Notes: generated from the sequence alone by a model not told the origin. A stretch of DNA of 64,000 bases from Ailanthus altissimus (GCA_946807835.1 OX327684.1:33168501-33232500); one strand, 5' to 3'; counted from the first letter of the stretch, positions 11,812-24,905 are shown. A program made the numbers and translations.

Positions 11812-12851
11812 CTGCTATAGGCGAACTCATTATAGCAAGGAAAATTTTCAAAAATAACAAAATTTAAAGATTTTTTAACCATTATTTTAAAATTTTAATT
11901 TGTTTAGTCAAATAAATTATTTTTAAATAAATATACTTTTTTATTATTTATATAGTACCTGCTATAGTGTACATTATTTTTACTACAGTTATTAATTAAA
12001 TTAAAATTAAATATTTTTTATTTATTAATTTTATATTAATTATTTATTTATTTTAATCATATTACTATAAAATTTACGTAAATAATAAAAATATTTAATA
12101 TAGTTAAATTAAATTAAATAAATACAATAAATAAAAATAATTTTTATAAATAAATACAAATTTAATAATATTTTTTTATTAAAATTATATTCATTAATAA
12201 TTAAATAAATATAATTAATTATATATAAATAATAAAAAATTAAATAAATATAATAATTACAAATGCCATCTCCACCAATAAAGATTGAGATTAACAAATA
12301 TCATATCGACCATTGCATCTCGAGGTTATTTCAAACCTGAAATGCGATGACTGATATGATCTTTGTGACCATTATATTTATTTAATTTTTTATTATTTAT
12401 AATAATTAATTTTATTTATTTTATTTACTTATTAATAAATATAATTTTAAAAAAAATACAATAAATTTGTATTTATTTATAAAAATTATTTTTATTTTTT
12501 GTATTTATTTAGTTTAATTTAACTACATTAAATAATTTTATTATTTATGTAAATTTTATAGTAATATAATTAAAATAAATAAACAACTAATATAAAATAA
12601 TATAATTTTAATAAATAAAAAATATTTAATTTTAATTTAATTAATAACTGTAACAAAAATATTATACATTGTAACGGACGCTGTACAAACAGTGAAATGA
12701 TATATTTATCTAAAAGTAATTTATTTAGTTAAATAAATTAAAAACTTAAAATGATGGTTAAAAAAATTAAAAAATTCTCTTAAATTTTACTATTTTTAAA
12801 GATTTTCCTTATAACAATTGGTTTTAACTCATAACGTACTGCCATGTAGTA
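11812..12851. mobile_element. long foldback (inverted-repeat) element
   Basis: Almost the whole kilobase is one imperfect palindrome. The left arm (from about 11830) and the right arm (to about 12830) are reverse complements over some 450-480 bp; for example ACAGTTATTAATTAAATTAA (11984-12003) pairs with its complement near 12650. The symmetry centre, about 12300-12357, is itself a hairpin: CATATCGACCATTGC against GCGATGACTGATATG. The arms are extremely AT-rich and contain no coding sequence. Its class (MITE, foldback, MULE) is not determined because clear terminal motifs are missing. Confidence 0.75.
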
Positions 12852-13817
12852 GAATTAATCTTATTTGTTAATTTATTTTAAAAACTAATTTTTGTGGGTT
12901 TTCTAATTTTTAATGAAATCCGACCGAACGAAAAAAAAATTGATTTTTTAAAGTTGGGTTCCAATTTTTAATAAAATTGAATCAGAATCCAATCGAATTT
13001 TTTTTCCACTCTTAGTTCGCACAAAAAGTTTGAAGCAACTACAATTACTTTTTCAAATTATGCTGCAGCTACATGAGCTCTTTCCAGGTGTTATAAATGA
13101 CCTGTGACCCTAAAATACTGCTAATCAAACAACAGTATATTGACAATAAAAGGTCATATTAACTTAATTATCCACGTAAAAAAAAAAGAAATAAATTTTA
13201 TAAACAGTATAAAAAAAAGATCCAAAATTGGTATTGTTTAATAAAAAATTTGCCGCACGTGAAGCCGCTTTCCAACTCTGATCGAGGGGCAGTGAAAATT
13301 AACATATAGCAAGTAGGGTTTGTCTTCGACTGCAGGAGTGAACAGTAGCTCCTTGTTCCTTTATTGGAGTCTTAGTGATCTTTATAAGACGTCGTCTTTA
13401 TTCGAAATTATTTGGTCATTGATTTGGACACTAGTGGAGCATACGTGAAAAGCCCGTCATATTGACCATATCCAGCTCTCAAGTCTTGACTTGGTTTGGG
13501 ATTAAGCGTTGATGGCCTAGTTCACAAGCTCAATGCAGTTTTGATGTTGTAAAGCAACGAGATTTTTTATTATACGGGCCCAAACCAATGGATGGCTCTT
13601 ACATTGAGGTCTTATTATTAGGCAGCCCTACCGTAATAAATTCTAAGGTAAGGAACAGAAGCGACCGATTTTTCTAATTGGTTATACCCTAACTAAATAA
13701 AAATAATTTAAATTTAACTAAATTTATAAATAATAAAGTATATTTATTTATAATGTTTTTTCTTTTTATTTTATTTAGGTAAAAGAGACTTTAACACAAA
13801 CTTCGATATTAATTGAA

Positions 13818-14872
13818 GGTATAAAGATATTTTTGTCTCATAAATTTGATTTAATTCTTAATTTTATTTTAAGAGTTTTAAAAATTTTAATTTTACCCTA
13901 GTCGATTAATAAAATTTTATTAAATTTAATTTAAAATATCTTTTGATTGCACATTGATAAATTTACCCTCAATTATTATGTTAATTAAAAATGATGATAT
14001 GAGTATATTATAATATGTACACGCGTCAGTTATTAAAAATTAAAAAATACGTGACAAATTTTAATAAGTTCAAAATTTACCACCAGTTGTTGGATTCTAG
14101 TAACGAAAATAGGTAAAAATTATATCATTATATTTTATTTTTTTTATATCTACACAATGGTTGAATCATTTTTGTCAAAAGGAAATAAGAAAGTGACCAA
14201 AAAATAGATCAAAAATAAGGAAGGGTGGCGGCCACTGCCGTTCGCGTTCTAATGGTGGGACGGTGCACGCCACTGCCATCCCGTTCGACGGCGAACGGTG
14301 GTGGCCGTAGACAACCACCACGGGCCAACCGTCGCATGTCGAACGGCGGGGCGGTGGCGTGCACCGCCCTCACCGTTGAATAGATTGGCAATCAATATAT
14401 CCAACTGTGGGGGGGGTGGCGTGCACTGCCCCACCGTTCGACGGAGAATGGCAATTGTCGCGCGCCTCCCATAATGTTTTTTTTTTTTAACTTTTAGCAC
14501 ATCTACGATACTCCGTTGATTAAAAAAATTCTATAATTGCATAGATCGTAAAATTTTGAGTCCAATGATGTCAATTTTGAGTTGAATTACCATTAGTCAC
14601 CGACGGCCGATCGGCTACTGATGACGGCGGCAACCGCTACTCTATTTTATTTATTTATTTATTTTATTATTTAAATAATAAATCAATAGTTGACATATAA
14701 ATATTTTGTGTCGAGCTATTTTAAAATTTTATGTAAAATGATTTTTTTGTCTCTCTAATGTTAAAATTAACAGAATCTTACTAACGAGTTATGACAAAAT
14801 TGAATTTTTTAAAATTTATAAAATAAAATTAAGAATTATGTTAAATTTATGAGATAAAAATATCCTTACTCC
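13818..14872. mobile_element. non-autonomous MULE-like foldback element, copy 2
   Basis: Length 1055 bp. The left end GGTATAAAGATATTTTTGTC is matched by the reverse complement of the right end, GGAGTAAGGATATTTTTATC; the inverted repeats run about 90 bp or more. The target duplication is TTAATTGAA (13809-13817) against TTAATTAAA (14873-14881), 8 of 9 identical. The uninterrupted target is preserved in unit B at about 17108-17116, which confirms both boundaries. The GC-rich core (14225-14470) repeats the GTGCAC and TTCGACGG words of copy 1. No transposase is visible. Confidence 0.88.
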
Positions 14873-15119
14873 TTAATTAAAAGTTACAATTATAATTAAT
14901 TTATGCTATGATTATAACACCACTTCATTTTCAAGTATAATGTTTAAAAATTTAACTAAAAAATAAATTGATTTATAAGTATATTTTTCATATTATATAT
15001 ATATATATATATATATAACTAATGACGATAAAATTTACACATTTTTTGTAGTGAGCTTTCCACTGGATCAGTTATATAATAATGATATTCACATATACAC
15101 ATTAGTTGACAACTATAAT

Positions 15120-15330
15120 TATTTATTATTTACAAACACGAATAGGGATTTAGACATGTACATCAATACGTTTTCAAGTGTTTTATTGTTTGTTGTATAT
15201 TATATATCAAATATCTTATTATTTACAAACACAAACAGGGGTGTAGCCACATACATTAGTACATATTTGATTATAATATCAGCTCGTTCTCAAGTGTTGT
15301 ATTGTTAGTTGTATGTTATATATCAAATTT
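15120..15330. repeat. internal ~105-bp tandem duplication in unit A
   Basis: A stretch containing TTATTATTTACAAACAC and TTGTATATTATATATCAAA occurs twice, side by side. Unit B has it once (near 17300-17405), so this duplication arose in unit A after the segmental duplication or was lost from B. Confidence 0.65.
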
Positions 15331-16386
15331 TCATATGTAAGTTTTATTTATATAGAATTGATTGGTTCAATTCAGTTTATATAAATAAATAAATAAAGTT
15401 TGAAATCTTTAAATGAATCACCCTAAAACTGATCAATTTCACTTTTTATAATTTAAATTTGTCCGAAATTGATTATACCATGCCTAATTATTAATTCATA
15501 ATAAATCATTTAAATATATAAAATTTATAACTCATCGTTATTATTTAATTTATATATATAAACACACATACATATATATATATTATATAATTTGTCCTAT
15601 AAGATTCATATTCAAGGTAAATTGCATTCAAATTTATAATGTTCATTTGATTGTTATTATTGTAAACAATTCAACGTGAAGTGTCTCAAAAATCATAAAG
15701 TGAACGGTAAATTTGAGTTAAAAGAATATCAAATTGTTGGAAGGATAATATAATACTTAGTCTAATTGTCCAAATTTACAAAAATTAAAGTTAATAAATA
15801 TATTATTATGATTTTAATTTGCTGTAACAAAAAATTAATGTTTTTTTAATATTAAGACGGGAAATTTAAACTCGAAATTTTCAATAAAGTGGGAGTAGAT
15901 GTCCTAAACTATTAATACAAATATTCCATATGACTTTATCACTGAGTTATTAACACAACTTACACAAGTACCCAATGACTTTATATTTTATATTTATTAG
16001 TTTACGACGTTTAATAGTTTAACACTTAATAATATGGATTTTAATATTTTTAATTTTTTAATTAAACATTTTATCTATATAGTTATGATTTTAAGTCCAC
16101 CGATGCAAATGTTACAAATCTATAATCATCAAATCCTACTCGTAACTAAATGACGATAACGAGGCAAATGAAGTTCGGACTTTCTAATTTAACGCAATAA
16201 CGATTAAGTTACGTTATCATTTTAAGAAAAATATATATAATAATTTAGACTGTTCGGTTTTTGTACCGTTTAATTTATGCACTTAAAATAATTGAACCTT
16301 TTTTTTTATATATATGTAGAAATAAAAATAAATCGGATTATTCAATTTAGATCGAACAGGTTTCTCTAATTTCATTTTTTTTTCCA

Positions 16387-17455
16387 CCCTTAGTTTGTAC
16401 AAAAAGCTTGAAGCAGTAACACAAAAGAACTTGCTAATCATATAAGAGTCTATTGACAATGAAATGTCATATTAGCTTAATTATCCACGTAAAAACAAAA
16501 TAGTGAATCTTATAAACAGTAAAAAAAATGATCCAAAATCAATTTTGGTGAATAACATTTCCGCCACGCTTCAGGCTGCTTGCAAACTTTGATTGAGGGG
16601 CGGTGAGAATTGCCACGAAGCAAGCTATGATTTTCTTTCGACTGTAAGAGTGGACAATCGCTCCTTAGTCCTTGATTGGAGTATTAGCTATCACTATAAG
16701 ACGACGTCTTTGTTCTAAATTTTGTGGTCATGTGTGAAAAAGCCCGTCATATCGACCAGATCCCACTCTTAAGTCTTGACTCGATTTAAGATTTGACATT
16801 GATGGCCCAGTTCACAAGTGAAATGTGGATTTCATATTGTGAAATGATTTGAGTTTCTTATTATACGGGCCCAAGACCACTGCAAGGATATTACAAAGAG
16901 GCCTTAACATTAGGCAACAATATAGTGCTATATAATCTAAGGTCTAATGGGGAAGAGAAGCGACCGATTTTTCTAAGCAGTTATCTCCTTATTAAATAAA
17001 AATAATTACAAATTAACTAAATTTATAAATAATAAATTAAATTATTTACAATACTTTTTCCTTTTTATTTTAACCGGATAAAAGATATTTAAACACAAAA
17101 ATCGACATTAATTGAGAGCTACAATTACTATTAATTTATGTTATGACTATAACACCACTTCATTTTGAAGTGCAATGTTTAGAATAATTCATAAATTAAA
17201 AAAGTAAATTGGTTTATAAATATAGTTTTCTTCTATATATATACTTGAATAATGAGATTCAAATATATGCATTGGTTGAGAGCTATGAATACTTTTTATT
17301 TACAGACACAAATAGAGAATTTAGACATATATTGATACGTCTTTAATTATAATATCACTTCATTTTTAAGTGTTGTATTATTTGTTGTATATTTCATATC
17401 AAATATGAACCATTAGTTCATAGGTATATTTTATTTATATATAACTATTTGATTT
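16387..17455. repeat. segmental duplication unit B, left part
   Basis: Homologous to the 13.0-13.8 and 14.87-15.35 kb parts of unit A, joined without the MULE-like element. It begins CCACCCTTAGTTTGTAC and stops at the GATTT target-site duplication of the LTR element at 17451-17455. Confidence 0.8.
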
Positions 17456-18459
17456 TGTTTCTTTTTAAAATCTCTCTCTTCTTGTATTCAGGCTTAAGGT
17501 CTTTGAATTTAATTGAGGTTATATTTGGAAACCCAACTAGATATTCTTTTTAAAAAAACCACTTTACTTTCAAAAAGCTTGTTAGCATTTACACAGCAAG
17601 TTTAATCCAAAGATATGTCCAGGAGTAATGGCCAATAGGCTAAAACTATTGGCCAAAACCTAACAGAGAATCAGTTCGGACTTGGGGGATCTGGTCGGCA
17701 AGCTAGAAAATCTGTTCAGCCTCTGTTGACCCGAACATTACCACGGCTGAGTGGATACTGACTACATTCCACAACTTCACTCTTAAGAATCCCACGTCAA
17801 CATCAAATTAGTAAGGGAGAGCCATTCAAGATCTGACCTGACTCGACTAAAATAAATCTCACATAAACCAAAACCGCCGATGGAGGCAAATTTAAGGAAT
17901 ATGCTTAACACATCAGAAGGAAAATCTTATGTGCGACAAAAACAGGGTCAAAACATCTGCAAAAGGATATTCGACATATATTAGGGGCACAATAAAAAGA
18001 TATTTGGCATATGTCAGAAGTGCAATAGGAAATCTTCGGTGCAAGACAGAAATACTGCAGAGGAAAGCTCAAAAAAGTCCCTGAAAGGTAATCACTATAA
18101 AAAGGGAAATAAAAAGACATTGAGAGGATGATGAAAAAATCTCGAAAAAATAGAAAATAAGAAAAAGGGAAAGGAGTGTATTCCACCCAGCATCATTTTT
18201 TATTATTATCTTGTCATATTTTAAGAGAGAAAACCCCATTTCTGACTTAAGCATCGGAGTGCATTCGCATGAATCCACCCTGACAAGACCATCATCGAGC
18301 TTGTGTTCGTATTTTTTTTGTAGGCTCCCCACAACTCGCAGCGAAAAGGAAGCCTAAGCCTATGCTATTCGCTCCTATCGAGACAAGGCCCAAGTTTGAT
18401 TCCTCATTATAAACAAATTTAAGGCTTGTTGACTCAGGAAGCCATTTTTTCAGGTCAAC
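17456..18459 (+). repeat. 5' LTR
   Basis: About 1004 bp, from TGTTTCTTTTTAAAATC to GGTCAACA. It aligns along its length with 25904-26914 with many substitutions and small indels. ACTATAAAAAGGGAAA at about 18092 is a plausible TATA region of the LTR promoter, present in both LTRs. Confidence 0.85.
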
Positions 18460-18485
18460 AGTTTTTAGCGCCGTCTGTGGGAATC
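18460..18485 (+). other. retroelement primer-binding site
   Basis: Directly after the 5' LTR, the sequence contains GCGCCGTCTGTGGGAA, the conserved tRNA-complementary core in many plant gypsy-type elements. The bases before it read TTTTTA where TTTGG would be usual, which fits decay. Confidence 0.65.
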
Positions 18486-18522
18486 GAGCAAAAAGCTTTG
18501 TCGGGAATAACAATATTCCAAA

Positions 18523-18755
18523 ATGACTGGATGGTCATCCGTCAGCAGAAATCATGTTGTCAGAGAGCGAAGCCCAAATCCAAACCAACTCCTCACTCGA
18601 ATAGAAAGCTCTCTACACCTTTAAATATAGGCAGATTGAGAACCTTGAGAGAAGAAAGAGGGGAACTAAGACAGCTTATGACTGAATTGATTAGAAATAA
18701 GCAACTGAGAGCAAGAAATAGCGGGAAAGAGTCTTGGGAAGAGATTCGAGGATAG
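18523..18755 (+). pseudogene. gag-like N-terminal remnant
   Basis: An ATG shortly after the primer-binding site opens a frame (MTGWSSVSRNHVVRERSP) that hits a stop after about 40 codons. An arginine- and glutamate-rich segment follows in another frame (LRTLREERGELRQLMTELI). Position and composition suggest the decayed start of gag. No CCHC zinc knuckle is visible downstream. Confidence 0.4.
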
Positions 18756-18990
18756 ATGGAGCGAAGAGAATGACCAGAGACTTAGCACAAATTGACCGGC
18801 AAATGGAATGAGTCACCTACGCAGGCGCCATCGAATTTTTTGACAAGAGAAATTGCATCAAATCGCCAGAAATGGCATACCACGCCCTACCTTAGGATCT
18901 TCACGACGTTGTCATCGTAAAGATATCCTTATTTTTAACAAGGCATCGCCATGTCACGCGGAACACCGTGACCAACTCAACATTCATTCT

Positions 18991-19348
18991 ATTTTCACCG
19001 TCACTGGTTCGACGCTCACGAAACATTTCACCGTGACCGGTTCGATGCTCACGAAGAATTTCACCATGACCGTTTCGACTCTCATGTTATTTTTACCATC
19101 ACTAATTCGACGCTCATAGAGCATTTCACTATGACCGGTTCGACGTTCATTCTATTTTCACCATCACTAGTTTGATGCTTACGGAGTATTTCACTATAAT
19201 TGGTTCGATTTTCATTCTATTTTCACCGTCACTGATTCGACGCTCGCGGAGAATTTCGTCATGACCGGTTTGACTTTTATTCTATTTTTACCATCACTGG
19301 TTCAACGGTCGTGGAGCACTTCGTCGTGACCGGTTCTACGCTTGCTCT
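18991..19348. repeat. 32/33-bp minisatellite with dimeric higher-order pattern
   Basis: About 11 head-to-tail units of 32-33 bp whose common core is TTTCACCRTGACYGGTTCGA followed by a GCTCACGGAG-like tail. From the fourth unit on, two variants alternate: one reads ACCATCACTRRTTCGACGCT, the other ACYATGACCGGTTCGACGTT and ends TTCATTCT. This gives a 64-65-bp dimer repeat. It lies in the LTR retroelement, between the gag-like remnant and the antisense ORF. Confidence 0.85.
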
Positions 19349-20439
19349 ACAGCATCACACCTGGACGGCTAGGTAGGGCGAGGGTTGTGGCGCTTCCATA
19401 ACATTACCATGGGTTACATCGTGTCACTCATTAAAGAGGGTTTGGCCGTGGTTTTACTACGGTATCACTATGGCCTTTCCACAGTACCCATGACATGTTG
19501 TTCAACTTTATTACACCGAACTGGTGCTCTGAGAGTATTAAAGGATTCCACATCCGACACAGTCTAGACCACTCGTTTTGGACTGAACCAATGACAGACG
19601 TATTTATCACCAGAGCCAACTCAGTTGCTTATTTGATCGGGCATCACTATAAGACGCACCGAGCAGGTATTATTTCAAACTATTCATGGTTGCGGTTAAT
19701 AAAAGCATTTGTACAATTGCTGATTACGTAAAAGCTATTCGGCACCAGCTAAAGTTGTTCGGCCTCAATGTCATGAGTTTGTTGGAAACGATAACTATTA
19801 CTCGGTCCTGACTAAAGCTGTTTGGTAAAATGGTCAGCCTATTTAACTACAAGTCTTATTATCATTCGTGAAATATCTTATTTAGAATGATGATTATCAC
19901 TAACGGTGTGGTTATTTTAACAAGATCAATGTTTTATAAGTGGTTCAGCTATGTTGGCAAATTTCGCTGTAGCGAAACGAACTTACTTTGAGCAGGTAAA
20001 AAAGAATAGGCATACATGTTGAAAAGCATAATAATCCATTCATTGAAGATGATTACACAGATCAATTACAGGGCAATCAAGAAAAAAAAAACCTACAAAA
20101 GGAAAAGAGGATCATTCAGGCTACAGGAGCAGTGTCAGGCATGTCAAAGTCCATGATGGGAACAGCTTTAGAAGCATTGCTGATCGGAGGAACCTCGGCA
20201 ATGGGTGGGTCTGCCGGAACATATGCAATTCCCTATGGCTCAGTGGGGAAGGTGCCACTAGTTTGCCCCTGGTCGATAAGGGGGGTAACCTCACCACCAC
20301 TCACAATAACGGCATTTTCAACAGGGACAAACACATCGGTCGAAAGGGGGGTCATCACCACCAGTGTCAACAGGGACCGATGCATCATCATCACGAGCCC
20401 TGGAAGTTTTCCATTCATGGAAAGAACCACTAGTGGCTA

Positions 20440-23400
20440 ATGACCACAACTATTGGAGGTCAATATCTGGGTAGTGCTCCTCAAAAAGAGCGATGGACCT
20501 CTGAAATCTTTCCATCGCGCCTTGGTGGAAGCCCTCCTCATGACCAACCGACCACTGGTTCCTCTGCTGCTTAAGCTGGGCCATCAGAGAAATTCGGCTC
20601 TGCTCAATCAACTTCTTCTTCCTTTGAGCTGCACTTCAAGTTCCTCATTTTGGCGCGTCAGCTCACCAATTCGAACCTCCTCCACCGCCAGAGAATTCAT
20701 CATCGTCTGCTCAACCAACCATTTATGATGCTTAAGCTTAAACAATTTGCTCTCCGCCTCGACCTTGGCGGTCATCATCTCCTCGAGTTTAGCCCCCGCC
20801 TTATCGGCCATCATTTTCTCATACTCGTCAATCCTCCTCGCCTACTGAGTCTCAGCCTTGGACTGAGCAAGGTCATCATCTGCTTTCTGAGCACGGGTCG
20901 TAAAACCCATGATCTCGACCCAGAACTGAGAAAGAAGAAAAATGGATTGCAGAAAAATGAAGGGTCAGAGCTAGCAAATACACAAAAGAGAAATTAACCA
21001 AATATTAGGCAACGTCAAAGGCAGATCCCAGTGCGACGTTGATGCCCGTGGTGGGATGCTGATAAGACGCTTGACTAGCCTAGGTAAAGGTCACATACCT
21101 TTCTAGCTTCCACTTCACCGGGAACAGAAAGCCCAAGTCCTCCTTAACCTCCGGGACCATAACTGAGGCGGACACTCGAGAGGGCCCCTCGCGGGAATAC
21201 CACCCTTTCTGCCTCAGGGAGCGCAACGAAGCTGCAGCTTGCCCGAATTGTGTAACCTATGTTGACGGACGAGCATGGGAGCCCTGCCCCCTACTTGGCA
21301 TTTGAATAGTAGGGTAGTTTTGTGGCCAAGCCTCGGTAGAAGCCCGTTCCCTAAAAGAACCTCCCTGGGCCGGACCCCTCTCCTGAACAATCAGACTCCG
21401 GGCAGTCCTATCCTCACGGGCCTGATCACTAGCAGATGGTGAAGACGAGCCCCTCCTCTATCAGGGCCCCCTCGCCTGACTCCTCTCGAAATCGAACAGC
21501 ATCCCTATGACATTGTCGGGGTTTAGAGGCCCCCGACCGCTTGAGGAATAGCCCTCAGTTCGACTCTTCTTCCTCCTCTCACCACATCCTTACTCAAACA
21601 TTCCTGCGTTTTGCACGACATAAGAAGATTTGGATATCTTATCAAAATTGTTAACTCCATCTATAAATCTTTTCCATCAAAATTTAAATTCTTTTTTTTT
21701 TTTTTTGGTGAATGGGAAGGGGAAGCTTGGAGCAGAAGGATAGAAACTCACTTCGGATTCGAGGCAGAGATGGAACAGAAGGAACTAGTCCAGATTTAAC
21801 AAGGCTATACGGGGATAGCAGTTCTTGAACCAAGCAGATGTGTTGAAGTGCAGCATCTATCCGATTAAGGGTCTGCTTGGAAACCTCCACATCAGTGGCC
21901 CAAGTAACTGCAAAAAAAGAACAAATAAATGAAAGTCAGCCGAGCTGATTAATTAAATTAACACATACACTAGAATTAAGACCTGCATCCACATAAAAGG
22001 CAGCAGGGACGACTCACTCTCCCCTACTCCGCTTGGGGACCCTTTGACCCCACTCTCCCCCAGCAAAAAACCATTCTCCCTTTCATTCCTTTATGGAGGT
22101 CGATCGACCCAAGACCAGATTCTGGAGACCATGAAACAAGAGGTAATAGAAGCCCATCTGGCTTATAGCATTGCTCATGAAATGGTACAAATAGCATAAC
22201 TACTGAAAAGAGAGGGGGACTGCCCTGCCCTTACCCACAAGACGAATAGGCCCGCAAGCACTCTCCATGAGTTCTGACCTAGCTGAGAGGGAGCTATCCG
22301 AAGGCGGGCCAATATTTTAGCAAAATACCGTTGTATGGGAAGCCTGAGTCCTAACTGCAGGAACTCAACATGAATGGCCACCTCACCATTAGTAGGGCTG
22401 CTCGAGTAATCCTCATCGGAGGGTAGCTTTAGGGTAACCATCTCAGGGATATCATAGGAATGTCTGATGAGATCTACGTCGTCCTCACCAAGGCAAAAGG
22501 CGCGGTATCTGGCATTCATCTCATACTCCATACCCTTCCCCGCCACTAGGCCATTGGGATCGCTGCCTTTCCCCTATTTAGTATTCAAGACCGCCTAGGC
22601 CTCGCTTAGAGCCATCCAGATGAGGAGGAAACTCCACCTGCTGAGGTGGATGCTCTCTCACTTGCCCCGGCCCCCCTACTCCTCTTAACCAAATGGAGCT
22701 CTAAGGATTGTTCTATTGCGGGGGGCCTCATACACTTGGGGTGTATGCATGTGTTATTGTGCCTATTGCCTAAATACGTATCAAATACATATTAAACGCG
22801 ACGGAAGCATATAAATTGCAATAAACACAATAAATAATATATATTAATCACATTAATATATTAGAGATGTTAAGAACTCATCTCAACGTGTAACGTTATA
22901 CATGTATTTTTCTGGAGTCCACATAAAGACCAAATTGCGAACAGTTTTAGTCACCAACACGGTGGACTTGGTGAGCTATAACAACAGTCCTTTACGCAGC
23001 ACCGGGTTTAACTCTTAAACCCCAAAATGATTGATGTGTGTTTTTATCATTTTCTCTAAAAAGATAAGAAATTGAGAATTTGAAGTAATTCACAATTTCT
23101 CAAATTAGAAGCATAGAGAAAATGAAACAATTACACTTTTCCCTATTTTTTGTTCTTCTTCTTTTTCTTTTCTTTTCTTTTCTTTCTTCTTCTTCTTCTC
23201 CATTTCGGTTTCTCTTTCTCGGCCACCCTTCACACACCCCATTTCTCTCTCTCTTTATCTTTATATATATATATAAAATAAAAAATTAATATATAATATA
23301 ATATAATAATAATATAATGGGTGCCAACTATTTGGCACCCAAATAAAATAATAATATATAGAATAAAATATTATATAATATAATATAATAATGAGAGAGA

Positions 23401-24905
23401 ATGATTATTTAACAATTAAATAATCATAATGTGAAATGACTATTTTGCCCTTCATGAATAGTTATCAAGTTTACCCATAGGTTCCACCAAATTTCACACT
23501 TGGATAAACTCAACCGAGGGACCACAATACACTACGTGTCTTTATATAATTAATAAACAATAATTATTAACTAATTGTTGTATTTAACACTTAAATACAT
23601 ATACGCACGCATTCTCATTATAGTGCTGAATATTGCTGGATTAAATAATTTAATCTGACACATTGCTCCAGTGCACAACGAGTACACTCCATATCGCGGG
23701 ACTCCCTAGGTCCTACGCCCGATTGGTCAAATGGAATTATTCAATGAGTCTGTGAGCAATGCCTCACGCACACGTCACGGATATACAAATCAGCGTATTG
23801 AACTATGCAAGTTCAAGTTACAACGCATACGTATAGTCCTTCTGTCATGACATCCTAGATGTGCAGGGATATAGATTATCATCGTCAAATCCCTTAGTGT
23901 TCATCAATGTCTTATCTCCATACTTGTATTTCACTGAACAATATGCGCAAACTCTTTTACTATATTGTTCTACCATGGTGGAATTCTTTTCCGGGATGAT
24001 TGGTTGTGGCCACAAGACTTTCTGAAATACAGTTTCGAAGCATCTGGATATCTAACTCGATATGGGAGCTGACGAATCCCATATCTGTACACACCAGACT
24101 CCATAAGCATCGGACTATACCCAGCGACACCCAACAGTCACACCATGAAAGGTCTATGACATGCGTGAAATCAAAGTATGATGGATCATTTACAAGTCCA
24201 TTGTGGCACTCAGGTCAAAGGACCACATATACTACTCAACTCGAGAGGACTCTTTGTTGACGGCTTACATAAGGTGTCTATTGGAGGCCCTAGTGAGTCT
24301 GTCCCATATCCAGTCATAACTAGATACCCATATGTCAATACGAGCTCCAAACTCACGGTTAGCTAAGAACGACCATTTATACCCTATAGGTACAACATAT
24401 GCTGATCTATATAAAAAAAATATCCACCGACAGACCCGCATCGACAGAAATAAATCAAAGACAATTATTTGAGAACATACTTGCGCAACTAGCATTTTCT
24501 GACACCCGATTGCAACTTTTGCAACTATGTAGTTACTAGTATATTCCCAAGTCTATATCCCATTACAGACAAGGCTCTAAATCTTGGATTTGCTGAGTAT
24601 TATAACCAGCTAACACTTAGTTGTGCTAACATTTAGCAATTATATGTCTCAGTATGGCTAACTATGAGCCATTATTTAAACTCATTTAGATCTTATCTGA
24701 ACTATTTCAGATCGAATAATGTCTATAATGTTACTTGCATAATACCATATAAATGGGTATTAGGGATTTAATGTGAATGCACACTTGTATAAACACACAA
24801 GTATATGTTATTCAGGGATGGTACGTAAGCACCAACCCTAACATGTTCCCCCTCCTCAACCACCATATCCACAACCGGAAGGTCTAGATTGACCTTGGAG
24901 GCCAT
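20440..24905 (-). pseudogene. decayed antisense additional ORF of the LTR retroelement
   Basis: Antisense to the retroelement, a broken coding region can be followed. It starts at the ATG at 24905 (MASKVNLDLPVVDMVVEEGE) and is split by a solo LTR (22714-24843). It resumes below 22714 and includes an open stretch 22546-22175 with GLRLPIQRYFAKILARLRIA and QNSWRVLAGLFVLW. That segment resembles the 'putative gypsy-type transposon' domain (Transposase_28, PF04195) as I remember it. Further down come a proline/serine/arginine-rich linker (about 21560-21070) with FLFPVKWKLER, and a coiled-coil stretch (20814-20608) rich in K, E and L. Stops and frameshifts occur throughout. Antisense extra ORFs between pol and the 3' LTR are known from Tat-lineage gypsy elements. 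The function is unknown. Confidence 0.6.
22714..24843. mobile_element. solo LTR nested in the antisense ORF
   Basis: A 2.13-kb insertion flanked on both sides by TGTTC (22709-22713 and 24844-24848). The right end is CTAACA. The left end reads TATTGC, one base from the expected TG. Removing the insertion with one TGTTC copy joins the two halves of the antisense frame without a shift, which supports the boundaries. It contains a 9-bp perfect-stem hairpin (GGGTGCCAA ... TTGGCACCC, about 23319-23341) and no coding region. A diverged partial relative lies at about 51420-52700. Confidence 0.75.

Larger units (their letters stand above)
13005..16225. repeat. segmental tandem duplication, unit A
   Basis: Unit A runs from about 13005 (CCACTCTTAGTTCGCAC) to about 16225. 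It is matched by unit B, which starts at about 16387 and resumes after the LTR element at 26920-27835. Shared landmarks include CATATTAACTTAATTATCCA, AGACGTCGTCTTT, AACACCACTTCATTTT and GAGTTAAAAGAATATCAAA. Unit A carries the MULE-like element at 13818-14872, absent from B. No gene is recognisable in either unit. Confidence 0.8.

Noticed and set aside
18991..19348. CRISPR-like array
   Set aside because: Units are contiguous with no unique spacers, in a plant retroelement; it is a minisatellite.
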